Source of the DNA: Fulvivirga marina
GTDB taxonomy: Bacteria; Bacteroidota; Bacteroidia; Cytophagales; Cyclobacteriaceae
Direction: 5' to 3'
Assembly (NCBI RefSeq): GCF_016775155.1
Contig: NZ_JAEUGD010000004.1
Coordinates: 124,001 to 188,000, forward strand
Length of the DNA: 64,000 nucleotides
The notes under the pieces: model-generated
Seen by the model: only the letters and a program-made list of their open reading frames with translations
Databases searched by the model: none
Told to the model about the DNA's origin: nothing
Program-made: the position numbers and the translations under genes
Shown here: in pieces, positions 36,679 through 46,798 of the stretch
Layout of the letters: the number at the start of each line of letters is the position of its first letter
Numbering within the stretch: the stretch's first letter is position 1

Positions 36679-36894
36679 ATCGTTTACTATTCACATTTTC
36701 ACTGCGCACGGTTTATCGGTTTAAAACACCCCTATAATCCCTCAAGGGGATAGTTAGTGACATAGAAACATCAAAATTTTGATTCTTTAACACACCCCGT
36801 TTTAAGTTTTACTGACCACCGGTCAAACACAGATAACCGAATTCTCCTCCAACATTTTGCCGTTTCCAACATATTGACTAACATTGAATTCAAA

Positions 36895-37010
36895 CTTTAG
36901 GGGTGCTGTAAAAGGCTGAGACTTTACCCTCAAAACCTGATCCAGGTAATACTGGCGAAGGGAAAAGTAAGGAACACAGAAGTATTCCCTTCACTGTGCA
37001 CCTCCTAAAG
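36895..37010 (+). promoter_or_regulatory. TPP (thiamin pyrophosphate) riboswitch
   Basis: The conserved THI-box parts are all present: CTGAGA at 36916-36921, ACCTGATC at 36935-36942 and GGCGAAGGGAA at 36954-36964. An outer stem could form from CTTTAGGGGTGC (36895-36906) and GCACCTCCTAAAG (36998-37010). GAAGGGAA (36957-36964) is also fully complementary to TTCCCTTC (36985-36992), which offers an alternative fold when TPP is absent. It sits directly before thiS and should repress the thiamin operon when TPP is plentiful. Confidence 0.95.
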
Positions 37011-37020
37011 TAAAAATAAT

Positions 37021-37230
37021 ATGCTTATGGAGGTACTAATCAATCAACAACCCTTTACTATTTCTGAAAAATCTCCTCTACATCAGGTATTGGAGCAGCG
37101 CGGCTTTAGTTCTGCCAAAGGTATTGCTGTGGCCGTAAACGACAGCGTTGTCCCCAGAGATACATGGGGCGAATATATTCTACAACCCTATGACAAAATC
37201 ATGATCATCCGTGCTACACAGGGTGGTTAA
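37021..37230 (+). CDS. thiS: Sulfur carrier protein ThiS
   Basis: The protein has 69 residues, or 67 if it starts at the ATG at 37027. It is a ubiquitin-like fold ending in the required Gly-Gly (ATQGG), whose C-terminus becomes a thiocarboxylate that delivers sulfur for the thiazole ring. It is the first gene after the TPP riboswitch and is followed by thiC. Confidence 0.93.
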   Translation: MLMEVLINQQPFTISEKSPLHQVLEQRGFSSAKGIAVAVNDSVVPRDTWGEYILQPYDKIMIIRATQGG

Positions 37231-37240
37231 TTCTCATTAA

Positions 37241-39127
<1,887 letters not shown>

Positions 39128-39736
39128 ATGTCCACGGATAAACTGATAGTCATTACACCAGAACATGCTCTTGACCATGAAACCGACCTCTGGATACAAC
39201 TTCTCGAGGTCGGTGTTGGAAAAATTCATGTGCGCAAACCGGGTATGAGTGTTGAGCACTTACTCGGGTTGGTGACTAAAGTACCATCACCGTATAGAGA
39301 CAAAATTACAGTACATTATTACCCGGAAGTAACCTTAAAAGCTAAAACCAGAGGTTTGCATTTATCTTATGAGCATATAATTAAGGGCAGAGTTATTCTG
39401 CCCGCTCATCATGAATTATCTGCCTCTACGCATAGCTGGGATGAAGCAAGGAAAGCTTTAAAAACATGCTCCTACTGCTTTATTAGCCCGGTCTATAACA
39501 GCATTTCGAAAAAAGGATATCATGCTAATCCTGACTTGAGCCATGTGCCGGATGATTTGAAAGGGCATAAAATATTTGCCCTTGGAGGAATCAGTCAGCA
39601 AAATATAAAGGAGGTTCTTAACATGGGGTTTTACGGTGCCGCAGTAATGGGCACCTTATGGGAGCAACCGGATACTGCTATCGAAAAAGCGGCTACCTTA
39701 ATACAGGAGATCTACAGAGAAAACACATACTCATGA
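39128..39736 (+). CDS. ThiE/TenI-like thiamin phosphate synthase paralogue
   Basis: This 202-residue TIM barrel is related to ThiE: RGLHLSYEH stands where ThiE has GVHLG-ED, followed by ISPVYNSISKKGYHAN and the closing phosphate motif FALGGIS. The pyrophosphate-binding residues look less conserved than in the second ThiE of this operon (40479-41129), so a TenI-like role (thiazole tautomerase) is possible. It starts directly after thiC and overlaps thiD by 4 bases. Confidence 0.8.
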   Translation: MSTDKLIVITPEHALDHETDLWIQLLEVGVGKIHVRKPGMSVEHLLGLVTKVPSPYRDKITVHYYPEVTLKAKTRGLHLSYEHIIKGRVILPAHHELSASTHSWDEARKALKTCSYCFISPVYNSISKKGYHANPDLSHVPDDLKGHKIFALGGISQQNIKEVLNMGFYGAAVMGTLWEQPDTAIEKAATLIQEIYRENTYS

Positions 39737-40482
39737 GCACAATTCACCCAATCGCAATGACAATTGCAGGATTTGACCCCTGCGGAGGGGCCGGATTGCT
39801 GGCCGACATCAAAACCATGGAACAACATGGTGTATATGGATTAGGTGTAGCCACTGCTAATACCGTTCAGGATGAAAACAAAGTATACAGTGTCAACTGG
39901 CACAAAACTGAAGTGATCCTCGAGCAGTTGAATGTTTTGCTCAAGAAGTATGAAGTTGATTGGGTAAAAGTAGGTATTCTGGAAAACAGCCAGTGTTTTG
40001 CTGCCATCAAAAGGCTCCTGCAAAAGCACAACCCGGAGATTAAAATCATTTGGGACCCAGTACTTCGCTCCTCTTCAGGCTTTCAGTTTTTCGAAAACGA
40101 TCAAGAGTTGAGCACCTTACTTAAAGGTGTTTACCTGATCACTCCTAACCTCCCGGAGTTCGAAACACTTTTCAAAGAGGAGAAAAAAGCTGTGGATGCT
40201 TCATATCTATGCAACATTTACCTCAAGGGGGGTCATCATGAAAAATCACCGGGAACTGACTATTTATTTAGCCAGGGCAATAAAATGACATTCGCTGCTA
40301 ATACCGTATCTATAGCCTCAAAACATGGCTCAGGATGCGTGTTATCTGCTGCCATTACTGCCAGCCTTGCCCTTGGTCAGGGTCTTCCTCAATCATGTAT
40401 ATCAGCCAAAACCTATACCGAAAAGTTTTTATCATCCCATAGCTCATTGCTGGGGTGGCACAATAAAACCAGCGTATCATGA
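39733..40482 (+). CDS. thiD: Hydroxymethylpyrimidine (phosphate) kinase ThiD
   Basis: About 249 residues from ATG 39733, which overlaps the upstream stop (ATGA). The ribokinase-type start AMTIAGFDPCGGAGLLADIKT is diagnostic, and the C-terminal anion-hole/catalytic region is KHGSGCVLSAAITASLA. It phosphorylates HMP-P to HMP-PP for coupling with the thiazole. Confidence 0.95.
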   Translation: MSTIHPIAMTIAGFDPCGGAGLLADIKTMEQHGVYGLGVATANTVQDENKVYSVNWHKTEVILEQLNVLLKKYEVDWVKVGILENSQCFAAIKRLLQKHNPEIKIIWDPVLRSSSGFQFFENDQELSTLLKGVYLITPNLPEFETLFKEEKKAVDASYLCNIYLKGGHHEKSPGTDYLFSQGNKMTFAANTVSIASKHGSGCVLSAAITASLALGQGLPQSCISAKTYTEKFLSSHSSLLGWHNKTSVS

Positions 40483-41129
40483 TCGACAAATTACATTTTA
40501 TAACTCAGGAAAATGAACATTTCACCCACCTCTCGGCCATGGAAGAGGCGCTTAAAAATGGTGTCAGGTGGGTACAGCTCAGAATAAAAAACAGACCTGT
40601 TGCCGAAGTAGAAGCTCAGGCATGGGAAGCCCGAAGGCTTTGTAACAAGTATAGTGCACGGCTCATCATCAATGACCACCCCACTATTGCCAGTCTTATA
40701 AAAGCCGACGGTGTACATCTGGGCAAAGAAGATATGTCTGTAGTCTCCGCCCGAAAAATACTGGGAACATCAAAAATTATAGGAGCAACAGCTAATACAC
40801 TGGAAGACATTATCGAACACAATGAGGCTGGTGCTGATTATATTGGTCTTGGTCCATTCAGGTTCACAACAACCAAGGAAAAACTTAGCCCTACCCTCGG
40901 ACTGGAGGGCTATCGTACCATACTTTCAAAGTGTAGCGAGCATAATATCAACATTCCTATAATCGCTATAGGTGGAATTACCATCACCGACATACCGGCT
41001 TTGATCGGAGCGGGTGTTCACGGCATTGCGGCTTCGTCCATGATCATCAATGCGCAGGATATGCTTCAAACCACACAAACCATATTTGATATTGTAAAAC
41101 AGCCAATAGATTATGCTAACAATAGCTAA
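40479..41129 (+). CDS. thiE: Thiamin phosphate synthase ThiE
   Basis: This 216-residue enzyme joins HMP-PP and thiazole phosphate to give thiamin phosphate. Motifs are [37 protein letters not shown] and IAIGGI. It overlaps thiD by 4 bases and thiG by 17, so translation is tightly coupled. This copy has the better conserved ThiE signature of the two in the operon. Confidence 0.95.
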   Translation: MIDKLHFITQENEHFTHLSAMEEALKNGVRWVQLRIKNRPVAEVEAQAWEARRLCNKYSARLIINDHPTIASLIKADGVHLGKEDMSVVSARKILGTSKIIGATANTLEDIIEHNEAGADYIGLGPFRFTTTKEKLSPTLGLEGYRTILSKCSEHNINIPIIAIGGITITDIPALIGAGVHGIAASSMIINAQDMLQTTQTIFDIVKQPIDYANNS

Positions 41130-41880
41130 CAAAACGTTCAATTCCCGTTTGTTTACCGGAACGGGTAAATTCAACAGCAGCGAACTTATGAAAACTGCCC
41201 TACTGGAAAGTGGCAGTGAGCTCGTAACCATGGCGCTTAAACGAGTGGAGCTAAACAATGAAGAAGATCACATCCTCGGGTATCTGGATAACCCTCAGTT
41301 TAACCTGCTGCCCAACACATCAGGAGTACGCAATGCAAAGGAAGCAGTATTTGCCGCTGAGCTTGCCCGGGAGGCCCTGGAAACCAACTGGCTCAAACTG
41401 GAAATCCACCCTGATCCTAAATATCTATTGCCAGACCCCGTGGAAACCCTGCTTGCCGCAGAGCAACTGGTAAAGAAAGGTTTTATCGTTTTACCATACA
41501 TCCATGCTGACCCGGTATTGTGCAAGAGGCTTGAAGAAGTAGGAACTGCTGCTGTTATGCCACTGGGGTCTCCTATTGGCAGTAACAAAGGGCTCAGGAC
41601 CATCGATTTCCTGGAAATCATCATTGAGCAAAGCAACATACCCGTAGTTATAGATGCCGGCATAGGCTCTCCCTCAGATGCAGCAAAAGCTATGGAAATC
41701 GGAGCAGATGCGGTGCTGGTAAACACTGCCATAGCAGTTTCTGAAAACCCTGTAGCCATGGCCAGGGCTTTCAAAATGGCCGTAGAGGCGGGTCGGATAG
41801 CTTATGAAGCCAAACTGGCACAACCTACTGGTCACGCCAGTGCCAGCAGTCCATTAACCTCATTTATAGACGAACTATGA
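41113..41880 (+). CDS. thiG: Thiazole synthase ThiG
   Basis: A TIM-barrel enzyme of 255 residues that builds the thiazole phosphate from deoxyxylulose phosphate, dehydroglycine and ThiS thiocarboxylate. Visible motifs are [14 protein letters not shown]-like start, [15 protein letters not shown] and [22 protein letters not shown]. It overlaps thiE and thiH. No thiF (ThiS adenylyltransferase) is present in the operon. Confidence 0.97.
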   Translation: MLTIANKTFNSRLFTGTGKFNSSELMKTALLESGSELVTMALKRVELNNEEDHILGYLDNPQFNLLPNTSGVRNAKEAVFAAELAREALETNWLKLEIHPDPKYLLPDPVETLLAAEQLVKKGFIVLPYIHADPVLCKRLEEVGTAAVMPLGSPIGSNKGLRTIDFLEIIIEQSNIPVVIDAGIGSPSDAAKAMEIGADAVLVNTAIAVSENPVAMARAFKMAVEAGRIAYEAKLAQPTGHASASSPLTSFIDEL

Positions 41881-42989
41881 GTTTCAGCGAAGTTTTTGAA
41901 AAATACAATTGGGAGGATATAAAGGGGAAGATCTATGCAAAGACATCCCTGGATGTAGAAAGAGCCCTATCCAAATCTCAGCGAAATCTTGAGGACTTCA
42001 TGGCCTTGATTTCTCCGGCAGCAACTCCATACCTGGAGCAAATGGCCCAATTAAGCCATCGGTTGACGCAAAAGAGATTTGGAAAAACTATTCAAATGTA
42101 TATTCCGATGTATTTGTCTAACGAATGCCAGAACATTTGCGCTTACTGTGGTTTTAGCTTAGACAACAAAATCCCCAGAAGAACACTCACAGAGGAAGAA
42201 ATACTATCAGAAATTGCTCATATCAAAGCTATGGGTTATGACCACATATTGCTGGTCACAGGCGAAGCCAACAAAACGGTAGGGACTGAATATTTCAAAA
42301 AGGCTTTAAAACTGATACAGCCATCTTTTTCACACATTTCTCTGGAAGTACAGCCATTGGACCAGCATGAGTATGAAGAACTGATCCCACTAGGACTGAA
42401 TACTGTACTGGTATATCAGGAAACTTACCATGAAAATGATTACAAAAAGCATCACCCAAAAGGCAAAAAATCTAACTTCAATTACCGGCTGGAAACCCCT
42501 GACAGGCTGGGAAGTGCAGGTGTTCATAAAATTGGTTTGGGAGTTCTGTTTGGCCTTGAAGATTGGCGCGCAGATTCCTTTTTCACTGCTCTGCACCTGC
42601 AATACCTCGAGCGAAAATACTGGAAAACCAAGTACTCCATATCCTTTCCTCGTCTCAGACCACATGCAGGTGGGTTAACTCCAAAGGTTGAAATGACAGA
42701 CCGGGAGTTGGTACAGTTGATCTGTGCCTACAGAATCTTAAATGAAGAGGTAGAACTGTCTCTTTCAACGCGGGAATCCAACAAATTCCGCGACAATGTT
42801 ATTAAACTGGGGATCACCTCAATGAGCGCCGGCTCAAAAACCAACCCCGGTGGCTATGCCAATGCTCCTGAATCGCTGGAGCAGTTTGAAATTGACGATC
42901 AAAGATCTCCTGCTCAAATTGCTGAAATGCTTACAAGGCAAGGTTATGAACCTGTCTGGAAAGACTGGGATAGGGCGTATAGTTCTTGA
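41877..42989 (+). CDS. thiH: 2-iminoacetate synthase ThiH
   Basis: A radical SAM tyrosine lyase of 370 residues that supplies dehydroglycine to ThiG. The CxxxCxxC cluster motif is CQNICAYC near residue 82, and [10 protein letters not shown] is also typical. It overlaps thiG by 4 bases (ATGA) and is the last gene of the thiamin operon. Confidence 0.97.
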   Translation: MSFSEVFEKYNWEDIKGKIYAKTSLDVERALSKSQRNLEDFMALISPAATPYLEQMAQLSHRLTQKRFGKTIQMYIPMYLSNECQNICAYCGFSLDNKIPRRTLTEEEILSEIAHIKAMGYDHILLVTGEANKTVGTEYFKKALKLIQPSFSHISLEVQPLDQHEYEELIPLGLNTVLVYQETYHENDYKKHHPKGKKSNFNYRLETPDRLGSAGVHKIGLGVLFGLEDWRADSFFTALHLQYLERKYWKTKYSISFPRLRPHAGGLTPKVEMTDRELVQLICAYRILNEEVELSLSTRESNKFRDNVIKLGITSMSAGSKTNPGGYANAPESLEQFEIDDQRSPAQIAEMLTRQGYEPVWKDWDRAYSS

Positions 42990-43079
42990 GAGTCTGAAGA
43001 CGGAAGAAAGAAGACAGAAGTGGGGGTCTGAGGTTCAGGCAGGGTGTTCGGTGATGATCGGTGTCAAGTAATCGGTTTT

Positions 43080-43109
43080 TGGAGGTGAAAAAGTAAACTT
43101 TTACCTCCA
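43080..43109. terminator. Stem-loop at the end of the thiamin operon
   Basis: TGGAGGT-GAAAAAG pairs with CTTTT-ACCTCCA with a short loop, about 90 bases after the thiH stop. There is no long U-run on either strand, so it may be a weak terminator or a shared barrier between thiH and the convergent MarR gene. Confidence 0.5.
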
Positions 43110-43143
43110 TTCCATGGTCTGTACCCCCGACAAATCATTTTGC

Positions 43144-43755
43144 TTACTTGCCTGCATCAATAAATTCAGGGCAATCTATCCTAATTTCGGTATTAGCCAA
43201 ATCAGATTTCAACAAGTTACAATGGTGACCGGTTTGAAGTTTTTCATAGAATTTGCAATTATAACAGCTTCTTTGAATGGTGATTACTCCGGATTTATTC
43301 AGATACCTGATCACTTGCAAAAGTGAATGTAAAAAGTCGTTTTTTTCCGAGTCTGAAATATTTTCCAGTGCCTGAAGTACTGGCAGACCAAAATCTTTCA
43401 TCTCCTTTATTTCATTCTTCCCGGTTAATGTAGGCTTTATGGAATAACTGCGGCTGTCCTTATCATCAACCGTCTTCTCCACCAGTCCCTTTTTGATCAA
43501 AACTCTTACAGCATCACTGATCGTAGCTTTCGTAATATCGAATTCCTGAGCAAGGTAACTCACTGTACATAGCTGCTCATGATGAAAATGGATAAACATA
43601 AGGATCTGCATCTGGATAGGACTAAGGCTATGCTCTTTCCCCATACTCAGCTGCATAACCTTAAAGGCATGTGAGATCCGCTCCAGGGCAGCCACGATTT
43701 TTACATCGCGCTGGGTATGCTTCTCCGGATTAAAAATACTCATATCAGCAGTCAC
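43144..43755 (-). CDS. MarR-family regulator with C-terminal four-cysteine motif
   Basis: The protein has 203 residues. The MarR winged helix is clear (LSPIQMQILMFI, then CTVSYLAQEFDITKATISDAVRVLIKKGLVEK and the wing DDKDSRSYSIKPT). After residue 160 comes an added module CYNCKFYEK...HHCNLL...DCPEF, a C-x2-C-x11-C-x13-C-like set that may bind zinc, iron-sulfur or sense redox. It overlaps the small gene upstream by 11 bases. It probably binds the two TTAGGATTCCTAA palindromes found upstream. Confidence 0.9.
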   Translation of the reverse strand: MTADMSIFNPEKHTQRDVKIVAALERISHAFKVMQLSMGKEHSLSPIQMQILMFIHFHHEQLCTVSYLAQEFDITKATISDAVRVLIKKGLVEKTVDDKDSRSYSIKPTLTGKNEIKEMKDFGLPVLQALENISDSEKNDFLHSLLQVIRYLNKSGVITIQRSCYNCKFYEKLQTGHHCNLLKSDLANTEIRIDCPEFIDAGK

Positions 43756-43993
43756 AGGTAAAATCCATAATATCTTTATACTTAGGTGCTACCATTTTAT
43801 CTACCCTTACCAGTCTGTCAAAGCGTACCTCCTCTCCTGAAGCTAATACAAGCAGCTCCATACCATCACCATTCTTCAATTCTTTGGCCACGGCCGTCAC
43901 CGTCAGAAATTCATGAATATCAGTAAAGTACTGCACCTTCACATAGGTTCTGGACTTAACCTTTTCCTGAACGAATTCATAAAAACTATCCAT
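43745..43993 (-). CDS. Small conserved-looking protein co-transcribed with the MarR gene
   Basis: The protein has 82 residues. It looks like a small beta-barrel (TYVKVQYFTDIHEFLTVTAV, GMELLVLASGEEVRFDRLVRVD) with a C-terminal MDFTCDC. The pattern is loosely like Rof/LSm-type regulatory barrels, but I cannot name the family with confidence. It overlaps the MarR gene and lies just after the DUF2024 gene's terminator. Confidence 0.65.
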   Translation of the reverse strand: MDSFYEFVQEKVKSRTYVKVQYFTDIHEFLTVTAVAKELKNGDGMELLVLASGEEVRFDRLVRVDKMVAPKYKDIMDFTCDC

Positions 43994-44014
43994 GTCAAAT
44001 TAACTTTAAAACTC

Positions 44015-44041
44015 AAAAAAGCAGGGGCTTAACACCCCTGC
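44015..44041 (-). terminator. Intrinsic terminator of the DUF2024 gene
   Basis: GCAGGGG (44021-44027) pairs with CCCCTGC (44035-44041) across a loop that contains the DUF2024 stop codon. On the minus strand it is followed by six U (plus-strand A run at 44015-44020). Confidence 0.8.
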
Positions 44042-44289
44042 ATTTCTATAATATGATAACCTCGTGTTTCAATATCGAGCTGTACCTCATCCGTTGCCTG
44101 CTCAATATGACAAAATTTACATTCTCTGGCCGTCATTGACTGTCCCTCCTGCTCCTTACTTTTCAGGTATTCCTTACCATAATCAATCACCTTATCATAT
44201 CCCAACTCCACCGGCACAAGAATATCAAAATGCATCAACCCTCCCTCTTTCTTTTTTACATAAGTATCAAATACAGAAACTTGCATCAA
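44029..44289 (-). CDS. DUF2024 family protein
   Basis: The protein has 86 residues, or 85 from the second ATG. It carries features typical of DUF2024: start QVSVFDTYVKKK, MHFDILVP, the cysteine pair CKFCHIE and the end GYHIIEMQGC. Function unknown; the CxxC and final Cys suggest a thiol or metal site. It is preceded by a TTAGGATTCCTAA palindrome ten bases upstream of its start and ends in its own terminator. Confidence 0.85.
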   Translation of the reverse strand: MMQVSVFDTYVKKKEGGLMHFDILVPVELGYDKVIDYGKEYLKSKEQEGQSMTARECKFCHIEQATDEVQLDIETRGYHIIEMQGC

Positions 44290-44298
44290 ATTATAAAT

Positions 44299-44311
44299 TT
44301 AGGATTCCTAA
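44299..44311. promoter_or_regulatory. Palindromic operator candidate, site 1
   Basis: TTAGGA-T-TCCTAA, a perfect inverted repeat ten bases before the DUF2024 start codon. The same 13-base core recurs at 45334-45346. It is a likely binding site of the MarR protein encoded at 43144-43755. Confidence 0.65.
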
Positions 44312-44335
44312 CTAATTATCGCAAAAAAAGTTTTA

Positions 44336-45073
44336 CTATTTTACAGTATAAGGCAACGACAGATCACCCGACAATACACTGTAGACCTCATACACTCCCA
44401 ACATCGGTTTACCCGCATCTGTTGTGTTTACCTGCATAAAGGCAGCCACGGCATCATACTTAAACTCCTTCTGTTCATAAATTCTTTTCAAAGGCACCAA
44501 TACCTTCAACTGTTTGCCCATAGTTAACACGCTGTAACCGGGAGAGTCCATATACATGGGCATACCTGGGTTTGTTGGAGGCAATACGACAGCATCAGTT
44601 TTTGCAAATTGTTTCACCGACAATCCGCCGGGAACCCGGTCATCACTTTGTAACACAACCCAATGTGTATGCCATACCACACCATCATTTTTGTAGTCCC
44701 TGTCATTGTTTTCATCCCACAGGGGCGTGTCATCAAAATCAGGGTGCGCTGTTATTGCCAGGGCAACGATGCCCTCGGTATCACCAAACGCAACATCTGT
44801 AGACTTCAGTGACGTGGGAAATACATAGCCAAGCACTGGCGCACCATTAAGCTGTCCTTTGGCTTTAGGTACGGTCTTTCCGGCCACTCCGGCTACATCA
44901 ATCTGGAAAACCAGAAGATCCAACTCACTGTGATATTTCACGGATGCACCTTTAATGATCAGGTCTCTGGAAGCTTTAAACTCACTCCCTGGCTGAGCTA
45001 CAACAGCTACAGAAAGCACAAAGCCCGCCAACAATAAAATTGCTTTTCTCATCATCTTATCCATTTTTAACAT
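44336..45073 (-). CDS. Secreted protein of unknown function in the MarR-linked cluster
   Basis: The protein has 245 residues with a signal peptide (AILLLAGFVLSVAVVAQ). The start may be any of several Met codons near 45073. The mature part is beta-rich with a histidine-bearing segment GVVWHTHWVVLQ and acidic DNNDRDYK-like stretches, which could bind metal. No family recognised. It overlaps the thioredoxin-like gene by 17 bases, so the two are co-translated. Confidence 0.7.
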   Translation of the reverse strand: MLKMDKMMRKAILLLAGFVLSVAVVAQPGSEFKASRDLIIKGASVKYHSELDLLVFQIDVAGVAGKTVPKAKGQLNGAPVLGYVFPTSLKSTDVAFGDTEGIVALAITAHPDFDDTPLWDENNDRDYKNDGVVWHTHWVVLQSDDRVPGGLSVKQFAKTDAVVLPPTNPGMPMYMDSPGYSVLTMGKQLKVLVPLKRIYEQKEFKYDAVAAFMQVNTTDAGKPMLGVYEVYSVLSGDLSLPYTVK

Positions 45074-45296
45074 CGGTTAAACTTGCTCCAAAATTGATAT
45101 GAAGTACATTTTGATTTAGCCATAGCGCCGGAACAGACTCTACTCCCACTACTTCGGCTTCGGGAATACGAGTTGGATCCTGGCCTAAATGAACTACCTC
45201 AGGGTCATACTTTGAGCGATCAATGATTTTCAAAATGTCCTGCTCTGCATTTACACAAACCGGGCAGCCTGCATGATAAAATACTGCTTTTTCCAT
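45057..45296 (-). CDS. Small thioredoxin/glutaredoxin-fold protein
   Basis: The protein has 79 residues with the redox motif CPVC near the N-terminus (FYHAGCPVCVNAEQDIL) and the cis-proline region VESVPALWLN. It probably acts in the cytoplasm because no signal peptide is seen. It is the first gene of the cluster after the 19-base palindrome and overlaps the secreted protein gene. Confidence 0.8.
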   Translation of the reverse strand: MEKAVFYHAGCPVCVNAEQDILKIIDRSKYDPEVVHLGQDPTRIPEAEVVGVESVPALWLNQNVLHINFGASLTDVKNG

Positions 45297-45330
45297 AATA
45301 AGAATTGTTTAAATGATTACGCTGCAATTT

Positions 45331-45349
45331 TAGTTAGGATTCCTAACTA
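45331..45349. promoter_or_regulatory. Palindromic operator candidate, site 2
   Basis: TAGTTAGGA-T-TCCTAACTA, a perfect 19-base inverted repeat 35 bases upstream of the thioredoxin-like gene. It contains the same core as the site at 44299. The rest of the gap 45297-45655 shows nothing else I can support. Confidence 0.7.
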
Positions 45350-45655
45350 TTACAAATAGATCTTTAAAAATTTTGAAATGGTTTAGTTAGATAATTCGAA
45401 AAATACTTCCCATTTTAAAGAAAAAATCAGCCATCACTTGCTGTCAGAACACATTAAAATCACTATTTATCGCACGCCGGAGCAACTATTCCCCTATTTC
45501 AGCCAAGGTTTTTCCGAAGGGCAGTTTTTGTGAAAAAACCGGCGGGTTTCATGAAGGATTTTTTTACGCTTGTAATTAATTTCTCAAAAGAAATTAATGA
45601 TGATCCCAATAAAAAAATTATCTTGCCATAGTTTATAGTAACTTTAACACTCAGT

Positions 45656-45901
45656 ATGCATCCTGACAAAGAATCAGATTTGTTAATGAATAAGGTGGAG
45701 CTCATCATGGAGTCGCCCACTGAAAGATCTAAGTATAAAAACATGCATTCAGAGGATGACAGGTTAGCTTTCTTTTGTAACCATTTCATCATGGATGATA
45801 TGTCGGTAAGGCTAATGAAGAGAAGGTATCTACTCTCAAAACAGCACAGAGAGGCTTTCATTCAATCTGTAGATGACATAATAGAAAAACTGGAACGGTA
45901 A
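45656..45901 (+). CDS. Small helical protein of unknown function
   Basis: The protein has 81 residues with charged, helical composition (NKVELIMESPTERSKYKNMH, MKRRYLLSKQHREAFIQSVDD). The antisense frame over the same bases is longer but looks unlike a protein, so the plus strand is preferred. No family recognised. It ends four bases from the stop of the convergent small gene. Confidence 0.55.
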   Translation: MHPDKESDLLMNKVELIMESPTERSKYKNMHSEDDRLAFFCNHFIMDDMSVRLMKRRYLLSKQHREAFIQSVDDIIEKLER

Positions 45902-45905
45902 TAAT

Positions 45906-46190
45906 TCAAGCCACCGTAGTGAGCATTGAGTTATTCTCACAATTATCAGCCCCTGGAAGAAGTTCCTTTAACGTTTCAATAAGCACACACTCCGTTTTTA
46001 TCAAATCATTGTTTCTCTGTGCAATCACATTGCAAATGCGCATTATTTCCTGTTTTTTTTCTTCGTCCAGATCATCACATTCTTCTACATAAAGTATCAG
46101 TGCTGTTAGCTTGGACTTTAAGTCGCATGTTTTATACCTAAGTCTAAAGGAGTGATTCAGGAGGTCTTTTCTGGGGTTAGAAGTTACCAT
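45906..46190 (-). CDS. Small helical protein of unknown function
   Basis: The protein has 94 residues, probably a helical bundle (DLKSKLTALILYVEECDDLD, then QEIMRICNVIAQRNNDLIKTECVLIETLKEL). No family recognised. It faces the small gene at 45656 tail to tail; a 21-base inverted repeat lies about 75 bases upstream of its start. Confidence 0.55.
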   Translation of the reverse strand: MVTSNPRKDLLNHSFRLRYKTCDLKSKLTALILYVEECDDLDEEKKQEIMRICNVIAQRNNDLIKTECVLIETLKELLPGADNCENNSMLTTVA

Positions 46191-46264
46191 AGGCCGATGA
46201 TTTTTGGGATCAATATATAGATAGTAATAAATCTTCAGAATATGAAATTTTTTAAGCTCTTATT

Positions 46265-46285
46265 ACATTCTAACATTTAGAATGT
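46265..46285. promoter_or_regulatory. 21-base perfect inverted repeat
   Basis: ACATTCTAA-CAT-TTAGAATGT, nine perfect base pairs around three bases. It lies between the transposase remnant and the start of the small gene at 46190. It could be an operator of that gene; no U-run follows on either strand. Confidence 0.4.
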
Positions 46286-46342
46286 TAAGACTTTAGTAAA
46301 AACCACTTCTACCTACCCTTTATATGTCCTCCCGCTGACAGC

Positions 46343-46664
46343 TTAAAAAGTTAATCGGTTCAAATGCTGTCCTAAATCCTTTAACAGTACATAGTACAGA
46401 TCTTTGAACAAACCCGCCTCTCTACGCTTGCTCTGGTAACTTACGCTTGATTTGGACAGAGCTTTCCTGACGCCCAAATGGTTGAGTTTCCCGTTGCAAG
46501 AAAGAAGCCCATTGGAGATGTCACTGACCGATGTGTTCTTAGCAAAATGGCAAAACAGCTTGGATACCAAATGAGTCCAGCTATCAAAACCTTTGCATCC
46601 TTTGTCAGTTTGTTTTCCTGCACCAATTTATTAAAAATCGGCCGATCAATCTTTTCAGGCTAAA
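46343..46664 (-). pseudogene. Remnant of an IS4-type (DUF4372-like) transposase, N-terminal part
   Basis: Two minus-strand frames join into one transposase-like sequence. RPIFNKLVQENKL is in one frame; DKGCKGFDSWTHLVSKLFCHFAK, NGLLSCNGKLNHLGV, then LSKSSVSYQSKRREAGLFKDLYYVLL follow in the next. The pattern (K-F-SW-HLV--LF--FA, then KLNHLG and S-S) fits the N-terminal domain of IS4-family transposases common in Bacteroidota. It is frameshifted and lacks the catalytic DDE domain, and no terminal repeats were found. Confidence 0.65.
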
Positions 46665-46798
46665 ATTCACGGCCTCTCATTAGTATTTAGGACGCTATTG
46701 ATAAAAGATCAATTTAAAGCACTACTTATTGCATTCAGCAGATCGAATAATATTATATTTATCCCTCCCCCATATTTTATATTAACACTATTGACAGA

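Noticed and set aside
45499-45861. 120-codon minus-strand frame opposite the small gene at 45656
   Set aside because: Its product is rich in Ser/Leu/Phe runs typical of an antisense shadow, while the plus-strand frame has ordinary protein composition.
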